In this document: piece by piece, positions 57,022 through 64,000 of the stretch
Position numbering within the stretch: position 1 is the first letter of the stretch
Layout: every line of letters begins with the position of its first letter
DNA from: Vermamoeba vermiformis
Taxonomy: Eukaryota > Tubulinea > Echinamoebida
Assembly (NCBI GenBank): GCA_045837725.1
Contig: JBEWZL010000066.1
Span: forward strand, 372,001-436,000
Direction: 5' to 3'
Length of the DNA stretch: 64,000 nt
Notes under the pieces: generated by a model
Databases searched by the model: none
What the model saw: only the letters and a program-made list of their open reading frames with translations
Told to the model about the DNA's origin: nothing
Made by a program: the position numbers and the translations under genes

Positions 57022-58100
57022 TTATGCTAGTACAGAAAGGGTTGCCGCGAGTAAAATAACGAAGAAAGCTGTCGGACCATGACTGGATGTGCCCGATGTT
57101 GTCGTTGCCTTTGGTGTTGCTGTAGGAGTTGCCGTAGGACTTAGAGAGCTGGGTTGATTGCTCGTAGGGGCTACACCTACAGTGCAGATCTTGCCGTCAC
57201 CAGTGTAGCCTTCATTGCACGTGCATTCGTAACTCCACGACTTCATCGCGCATGATGCGTTTGGATCGCAGTCGTGCAGATCCGTTGCGCACTGGTCTTG
57301 CGGAATAATCCAGAGGTCGTTGAAAATATTCCCCGAAAGAGTCGGATAACTTTCTCCGCCAAAGATAAGCAAGTTGCCCTTAGCATTGAGACCGTGTTCG
57401 ATTGCGTAGCTGTGTCTGGATCCCAGCTGAGATCCTGCGCCGCGGTACTGGCCGTACACGTGATTGACGTTAGTATCGTTGTTTGGATTGCCAAAAACGA
57501 CTTTCCAAAGTTTGCTAGTCTTGTCGAATATCCAAATGTCGTTCAAAGCCGTGTTTTTGGATGCAATTCTTCCGCCGTACATCATGATAGTGCCATCCCG
57601 CCTGTCAACCATACTCGCCAGATCACGTTGACACGGGAAATTTCCGATGTCAAAAGTGTCAAATGAGACAACATTGCCCTGGAACAACGTGCTGTTCGTC
57701 TCTCGCTCAACGCGCCACGTGACATTTTTGGTGTCAAATGACCACATGTCATTCCAGTTCGTAGGACTCGTTTCTGCGTACCCGCCAAACAGCCACACGC
57801 GATCATCCGTGTCAATCGTGCAGCCTGGGGCCCATCGACCAGGCCAGAAGAGATTGGCGTAGTCCGGATCTTGAACGGCGGATGTCGGATCTCCATGCTG
57901 CAGACTCCACATGTGCGATGTCGTGTTGTAGTGCCACACGCCACTGAAAGCTCTGTTATAATAGCCGCCAAACATCCAAAGATTGTTCTTCGAGTCAACG
58001 ACCATGCATGCGCCTTGAAGTCGACCAGGCCAGTACTGTGCGGATGCAACTCCGGGTGCAATTTTTTTTTTTTTTTTGGGTCCCGTTTGTGTTTGTGGTG

Positions 58101-58131
<31 letters not shown>

Positions 58132-58475
58132 TTTTTGTGGGGGGGTTTTTTTTTTTTTTTAAAAAAAAACCCCCCCCCCCCCCCCCCCTCGGAAAGTATT
58201 CAGGGACTACGAGAGTTGTTAATATTTAAACTGAAGAAACGGAATCATATAAGCAAGCAAGATTTGCTTAATGTGGAATTCCAAAAATGATTTAATTTAA
58301 CGTCTGGTCCCAACTTTTTGATACTAAACTGATTGGTGAATAATCAATGTAATTGGTTCTTACCAAAATAGTCGGAGGTTGCATTTAAAGGAGAGATCCA
58401 GAACATTTCAGGTGCTGTTGCAATGACACCCGTTGACAGAACAACGGCATACATAAATAAATGCAACGCCCGCAT
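57022..58475 (-). CDS. Kelch/EGF GPI-anchored protein, interrupted by homopolymer mosaic
   Basis: Exon 1 (58475-58364) encodes a signal peptide (MRALHLFMYAVVLSTGVIA) and APEMFWISPLNATSDYFG. The long last exon (about 58061-57022) holds kelch repeats (LWMFGGYYNRAFSGVWHYN, VWLFGGYAE, TIMMYGGRI, LLIFGGESYP), one EGF-like module (CDPNASCAMKSWSYECTCNEGYTGDG), a Ser/Thr/Pro stalk and a C-terminal hydrophobic GPI signal (FFVILLAATLSVLA). Between them lies the homopolymer block at 58062-58189, which destroys the frame upstream of APGVASAQYWPGR. Either a middle exon is replaced by artefact sequence or the gene is truly damaged. Predicted surface adhesion or recognition protein. Confidence 0.7.
58062..58189. 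repeat. Homopolymer mosaic (T, G, A, C runs)
   Basis: Successive pure blocks of T (15, 13, 23 and 14 bases or so), G7, A9 and C19 lie inside the kelch/EGF gene, at the point where the coding frame is lost. Such mixed homopolymers are not typical of this genome's introns and suggest an assembly or sequencing artefact; a similar block is at 1739-1804. Confidence 0.75.
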
Positions 58476-58782
58476 TCTTTGAACCGAACAAGTGAAAAAA
58501 CACAGTTGGCCGTTCGTTGTGCTTGTTATGGGGTTTAAACTGGATTTTGTCTGACAGTTTGCAACTGATTTTTGTTGGCTGTCGCATTTTTTTTCCGCTC
58601 GCACTTTTTCATGAACTTTTTTCCTGTACACCTAAAAAGCCGAGGACATTAAAAATTAGGTATTATAATGAATTGGGCTAACAAGCATGTGAGTGACTCC
58701 AACGAGGCTCACAATCATAACGTTTTAAACGTGTAAAAAATGATGAAATTTATTTACAATATTGTTAGTTCTAGATTGAATT

Positions 58783-61161
58783 TTACAAGCAGAACGTCAG
58801 TACGACCAAAGCGAGAATAATTTGAGGAGCAAATTTCATAGCGTGTGAAGTCGTAGGTTCGTTTTTGTTTGGATTATCGATCGGAGTTTGAGGCGTAGTG
58901 TTAGGACTGTTTGGTGAGTTCGAGGAAGGGATCGGAGTTGGTTCGAACGGATAAGGATTCTCAATCACAGTGTAGACTGCACTGACTGAATACGAATCGA
59001 TCGGTTGGATTTCTGCGTGAAAAAATTAGTCAAAAGTGTCAAAGTGTGATTTTAAGTGTCAATGTTTTGGATAGTTATTTGACTCAGAGTCGTATCATAT
59101 TGCATTAATTTAATATTAACTTTTCATTACTACGCGGCTATTATATAATAACAATGTACGAGACATACCTGATTGATAAGAAGCGAATTGGATCTTGTCC
59201 AAGTACGCGGTTCGAATGGGTACGGGCTCGTTGATTTTGATCGAAATGCTTCCAACTAAAGTACCAGCGGGAATATTAAAGTCAGCTAATGGAATGTTGA
59301 ACGTGGACCAATCTGAGTTAGAAATCGGTTGTTTCAAGCCGTAGCGAGGGTGTGAAGTGTGAGCCCAATAAATCGTATCAGGGGCCGCTGCTGACGCCAA
59401 ACCGACCATAAGACTCTTGTAGCTGTCAAGAGGTCCGAATTGTGCCTATTTTGGAAAGTGGATAAATATTTGCAAAGTTAAAATTTTCGTCGAAACATGA
59501 TGCTTCGCAATAATACTTACGCTAAGACTGAAGTGCGAGAAGTTATCAATATTGACTGCTTGAGCCCCGTCAGTGATAGCCATAACAAACATTTGATTGA
59601 CTTCGGCAGAGAACTTCAATTCTTGCGTGCCTTCAAACGGGGTGACTTCATTCGATGCTGACCATGAATTACCACTATTATTGCAATTAAGATTAATATC
59701 ATTGACCCAATTGAATTTTGCGGCAACTTACACGGCATTCCAAGTGTTTTCGAACTGATCCAAGAACACATTATGAACTAAAAAAATCATTGAGTGAATT
59801 TTGTGCAAGTGAAGGTTTGACAGTTGATTTACCTTGACCATTCTCAACGGTAGTCAGTTTGACTTGCCCGTTCAATGGATAAGGACCACTATTCTCGCAA
59901 TAACTCACTGGAGTGGGCGCAGGAAGTTGAGGCATAGTGGGCAAGTTGTTCGAAGTGAGTGCTGGAACTGCACAGTTATCTGCGCAGGAGGCTGTTACGA
60001 GCACGCTGTATTCGCCTGAAGGGAACGACAAGCCCCAGTACCAAGCGAACTGACTCGTAGGTGCCGAGACGATCAGCCACAACAAGTTTTGGGTCGTGTC
60101 AAAGTAGTACGAGGTGCGTGTCAATGTCTCAAGTGTCATCGCTTGGGTGAATGTCACTCCCGTAGAATCACTGCAAAATAATCAATATGATATTACCATA
60201 TTAGGCAATATATTATTTCTAGACTTACGTAACAGTGAAGGTAGTTCCAGCTGGATAAGGAATTGCAACGCGGATCCACTCCGAAGCAAGACTTCCAAAT
60301 AAGGAAACTCTCACGGTTGCAGGAGTTTTACCACCACCAAATCCCAACAAATAATTCGAGCCAATTTTCAAGTTCGCTGAATACGAGAGTTGTTGGTTGA
60401 ACGGTGTTGTGCTGCTAGCTGTGTCTTGAGTCAGATCCGTCAAAGGCTTAGCTCGGGCATCGTGAGCAGCTAATTTGATAACCGCCTACACATTGATATT
60501 AGTAATTGTATAAATAGTAGTGACAAATAATAAAATTTTGGTTGGATGTGGATGCCGTTCAAAACTTTTTTCCGTCAGACTTACTTTGCTAGCGATATCA
60601 ATTATAGTGCCCATGAGATTGTTAACTGATTGTTGCAAGATATTTCCGGCCTCGTCTTTGAACTGAACTTGTCTCAAAATATCTTGATTTTTACAAACTG
60701 AAGCGTTCCATGCAGTACTGAAAAGCGGTTAGCTATCGAATTATAATTACCATAAAAGGAAACTTACTTGACGTTACATCCATCAGCCATGACAGAATTC
60801 TTCTCGCTGATCACGAGGTTACCGCAAGTACCAGTAATTGATCCGTCGTTGTCAACGATGACACCTGTCAAAAAGCCGTTCGCAGTTGCAGGCGAGTACA
60901 AATTGGACTGCAAATAGACCTTGTTGGCAACACTGTTGAATTCGAGATTGAAGAATTTGTTCGTTGGTGACGCCACGGCATTACCTGCAAATAGGAACAT
61001 AAGAAATTTAATTGGTAACGGTAAAAAAAGAAATTTCAAAATTGCCAGTAAAAAGCATTTGCGTTTGAATTTAGGGTCATTTTTCATTGTAGAGTTTGAC
61101 ACGTGAAAAAATTTCCTGACACGTGTCGCTTTTCTATTTCATCTTGCGTGTTATTTTTATT

Positions 61162-61197
<36 letters not shown>

Positions 61198-63926
61198 TTT
61201 TCACGTGTCAAAAAGTTTAAATGAAGAATGAACTTACCGTCTTGAATCGTAATTGCGCCAGAAGGACGAGTAACAGATTGAATTTGTTCGTTTTGATAAT
61301 TATAGAAGGTAATCTTGTTGAACAAATTGGCCTTTGAGTCCTCGTTGATTTCTACGCCAAAGATGCCAAGCGACAATTTGCTGCTGTCAATGCGACTGCG
61401 CCCTTGTTCTGCATCACTTGATGGTGTTCCTACATTGTCTGTTTCACCCACAATTAACATGCCTTGAACTACGCATCCGGATCTGGTAGTGCTTGTTAGA
61501 ATTTTTTTCTGCTCAAATAAGTATTAAATGATATTAGTATCGTACCCTGATAATCCAATGCCAATGCCGTTGTCTGCAAGTTGACCTTGGTGAATAACAA
61601 GTGAATCGGATCGTGCGTAAATCGCATAACGGCGGCACTAAAAAAATAACAAAATTAGTCGTTAGATCCGTTTTGACGAGAATTTCTTTTCTCGTACCTT
61701 ATAAGCAGTAAAACCATCGACCACAGCAGGAACATTATTAGCGTACAACATGGCTGTATTAATGTCGGTCAATGCGAGTTGGTCAGCGCCAGTCAAGACG
61801 GAGTTGAGCACAAAGTACGTGTCACGTGGCGCGTACAATGTTTTTTCTTCCAAATGGCCGCCGTTGTCTAACAATCCTCGGTCAAATTCGAGACCGTTTT
61901 CAATGTTACTATGCGCCAAATTGTTAATGAAAAGGCCGAGTTCGGTGTATTGCGGCCACTCTTCCCATGCCCTAAAAAGGAAATTAGACTTATGCCCGTA
62001 GGAAAGCCCGCCGTCTACTTACATATTAGGATTGGCTAAGCCTCGAGGATGCTGTGGTAATGCGAACCAAAAGCCAACAGAACCACCAACAGCAACATTA
62101 CCGACAAAGTTGTTCGAGGGATTGGTAATCCAGAACATCGAGGGCCTTTTTATAAATGACACGTTAGTTTGACATTTTAGACATCCAACAGGATTATTTC
62201 GAAAAAGAAACGAAGTGTACGCGTGAAAAATTTCAAATTTGACACGTGTCACTTCGTGACATGTTTGTACAAGATGGACTTACCGAACATCGTGAGCTAA
62301 TAAAGTATGAGGACGAGCGTGAATAGCCAAGTTGTAGATCAACGTGTTTTGCAGCTCATTGCCGTCTTCAATGAAGAAACAATGACCGGCACTGTTGTAC
62401 GCGACGTTCCAGCTAACCATCACGTAGTTCACGCCGTGCAAAGTAATGCAGCGCTGAAAAGTGTCGTGAACACTGTTGTCTTTCACATAACTCTTCGAAT
62501 GATTTCCGGCCACGTGGAAGTGGATCGGGTATCGTGCCAAAGTACCGTTTTGTCCCATATGAATGAACTCTGCACCACGAATACGAGCTTCAGTTTGCGG
62601 CATAATCATTAGATGGCCTCCCCTATAGTACAAGACAAAATATTTTTAGCCGATTAGATTTCATAGGCTCAATAAAAAGTTGTTCGGAAGTATCGACTTG
62701 AAAAGGAAAATTATTTTGAAATGTGTTCAAGGTGGAATATTAGCGTACCAGCCAATAGAACCCGAGTTTCCAGAAATGTCACCAATGACTTTGACATTTC
62801 GTGTCAAAAGCCCGACTTCAGCACGCATTTCAATGACGCGATCGTTGACTTGCCAAGTTTGGCCCCAATGCATGTATTGAAGTGTTTCATTTAACACCAC
62901 AACATTACTATATCAATATACAAAACGATTAGTATAATCAAATATCATTATTGAAAGAGAATTCGGTAAAGTTTTGAAATCACTTTCGGTCGCGGGATCC
63001 AATTGCCGCGGAGGCAATATATTCACATCAAAACCGTTCACAGAAGTAAAATACCGTTTGAAAAGTCATAAAAATTATATAACAAGCTTATCAAGTTTAA
63101 GTCAAATTACCTCGCAGGTTTTTCAACGATGGTCCTTCGCTCGTGTTGGTGTCTGTCTGAGTACTCGAAGTCAGTGCTGGCAATAACAATTTCATCGCCT
63201 ATTTGCCACTTCACAGCTTCTAACAGCGTAAGTCGGTCGCTGCCTTTGACAGCAGTTTCACCGAGTCGCGTCCAAGTGGGCTTGTGAACGGATCCGTGAA
63301 TGTCCAACTGAGTGCCAGGATAGACTCCAAGAACTTAAAAAAATAATTTTTAATACATAGTTGTATATTAAGGAAACGTATATATAGTTATTTGGAGGTT
63401 TCTCAAGATCAAGAAGAAAATTGAATTCCGAATCTGCTTTACCTTTTGAGCCCATGCCTTCGAACGGCAAGTTACTCCAGTCTCCATGAAGGGTTATGAT
63501 AGCAGTGCTAGTATAATCGCAATCTTCGCTGCCTAAAGGTAGAATGTATGAGTAATTCGTTCATGAATCTGGATCCGCACTGTGTACTGCAAGGAATTTC
63601 TAGTGTTGAGTAAAAATAAGTAAAATTAATACTATACCTATCCATAAGTGACCTCCATTCATAAGATAGATGAAGTGTGCGTCGAGAGTCAGATTTCGTT
63701 CGTCAAAAATCAGCTCTCCTTCAATTTTCAAGTAGTGCATTAAAGGCGGGCTAACATCGAGTAAAATTGATGTGCCACTAGGGATAGTAATGTTTTGCAT
63801 CGTTTGTGTCGGTTTTTGATTCCATGCGGACCATTTTTGCAGTCCTGCACGTTGGTGAGGACAATCCGCATAGATCTTGAGAACAAAAACCGATAAAAAT
63901 ATAATAAAATATGCTTTGTGTTGCAT
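58783..63926 (-). CDS. G8-domain surface protein, CEMIP/PKHD1L1-like, GPI-anchored
   Basis: Seventeen exons, all in phase, 1161 aa: 63926-63638, 63532-63443, 63333-63111, 62907-62749, 62622-62284, 62145-62023, 61971-61698, 61637-61546, 61482-61238, 60984-60768, 60717-60585, 60485-60229, 60170-59833, 59777-59732, 59674-59521, 59445-59169, 59012-58783. Signal peptide (FIIFLSVFVLKIYA), then a G8 domain (TSILLDVSPPLMHYLKIEGELIF through TAIITLHGDW, including the family's conserved glycines). A parallel beta-helix region follows (ARIRGAEFIHMGQNG, RYPIHFHVAG, NSVHDTFQRCITLHG, SWNVAYNSAGHCFFIEDG). The C-terminal third has beta-rich, carbohydrate-binding-like modules, then a Pro/Thr/Asn stalk and a GPI signal (IILALVVLTFCL). 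CEMIP relatives bind or depolymerise hyaluronan; here a surface glycan role is inferred. Confidence 0.86.
61117..61128. repeat. Intronic palindrome variant TGACACGTGTCG
   Basis: One mismatch from the palindrome, in intron 9 of the G8 gene, with CACGTGAAAAAATTT to its left (61100-61114), the second half of the composite element. Confidence 0.7.
61164..61192 (+). repeat. Poly-T tract, 29 bases
   Basis: Uninterrupted T run in intron 9 of the G8 gene, close to another CACGTGTCA half-site at 61202-61210. Confidence 0.9.
62240..62251. repeat. Intronic palindrome TGACACGTGTCA
   Basis: Perfect palindrome in intron 5 of the G8 gene, with CGTGAAAAATTT about nine bases to the left, as in intron 7 of the double-pentein gene. 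Confidence 0.75.
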
Positions 63927-64000
63927 GATTATTTACAAAAACTGGTACTAACTACTTTTTGCGAGTTGAAATACTGGAGCGAATAGAAAAGATAATTTTA

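Noticed and set aside
57582-58061. 159-aa second minus-strand frame overlapping the kelch/EGF exon
   Set aside because: The kelch frame on the same strand has the repeat signatures; this one is a shifted shadow.
1-64000. CRISPR arrays, bacterial operons, integrated viruses or transposase genes
   Set aside because: No direct-repeat/spacer arrays, no polycistronic bacterial layout and no transposase, reverse transcriptase or capsid-like open frames were seen; genes are spliced and monocistronic.

Overview
The window is a gene-dense, intron-rich nuclear segment of a eukaryote. Reading exons by hand on both strands gives about 26 genes, most with many short GT-AG introns (about 50-150 nt) and short intergenic gaps. 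Gene content points to Amoebozoa, most likely a protosteloid or dictyostelid-related amoeba: kelch-ectodomain receptor kinases of the tyrosine-kinase-like (TKL) group, F-box/LRR proteins, a Frizzled/Smoothened-like receptor, other 7TM proteins, a GAL4-type zinc-cluster factor, a G8-domain surface protein and several GPI-anchored surface proteins. The species assignment is inference from gene families only. Layout: 0.5-1.7 kb, cysteine-rich surface protein. 1.9-11 kb, a kelch-receptor TKL kinase, an F-box/LRR gene, a decayed tRNA-Glu and a frame-broken second copy of the receptor kinase. 11.5-13.9 kb, a 10-exon 7TM protein. 15.3-22.1 kb, a divergent 14-3-3, an SLC35F6-like transporter, a DUF4097-like membrane protein and a PhyH-type dioxygenase. 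22.4-25 kb, a kelch/F-box/Ras fusion. 25.8-29 kb, a fusion of two pentein domains (arginine-deiminase-like plus CtlX-like). 29-33 kb, a secreted NTF2-like protein, a second F-box/LRR and an enoyl-CoA hydratase. 33.8-36.6 kb, a PA-like/7TM receptor. 36.7-47.3 kb, a secreted RCC1-repeat protein, cyclin B, a Zn2Cys6/PAS factor, an ER-retained folate-receptor-like protein and a membrane-anchored cupin/JmjC-type dioxygenase. 47.4-52.4 kb, a Frizzled-like receptor and a GPI protein. 52.6-56.5 kb, a transmembrane receptor whose cytoplasmic part is a RasGAP. 57-64 kb, a kelch/EGF GPI protein and a 17-exon G8/CEMIP-like surface protein. Most striking are the Ras GTPase fused behind a kelch/F-box module (a possible GTPase-built ubiquitin-ligase adaptor), the receptor-type RasGAP, the double-pentein enzyme, and an intronic element built on the palindrome TGACACGTGTCA that recurs in introns of at least six unrelated genes, with one fixed orientation relative to transcription wherever its second half is present. 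Eight isolated single-base frame breaks in otherwise well-conserved genes need checking against reads or RNA. Exon boundaries were deduced by eye from splice signals, reading phase and protein continuity; no alignment or transcript data were available.
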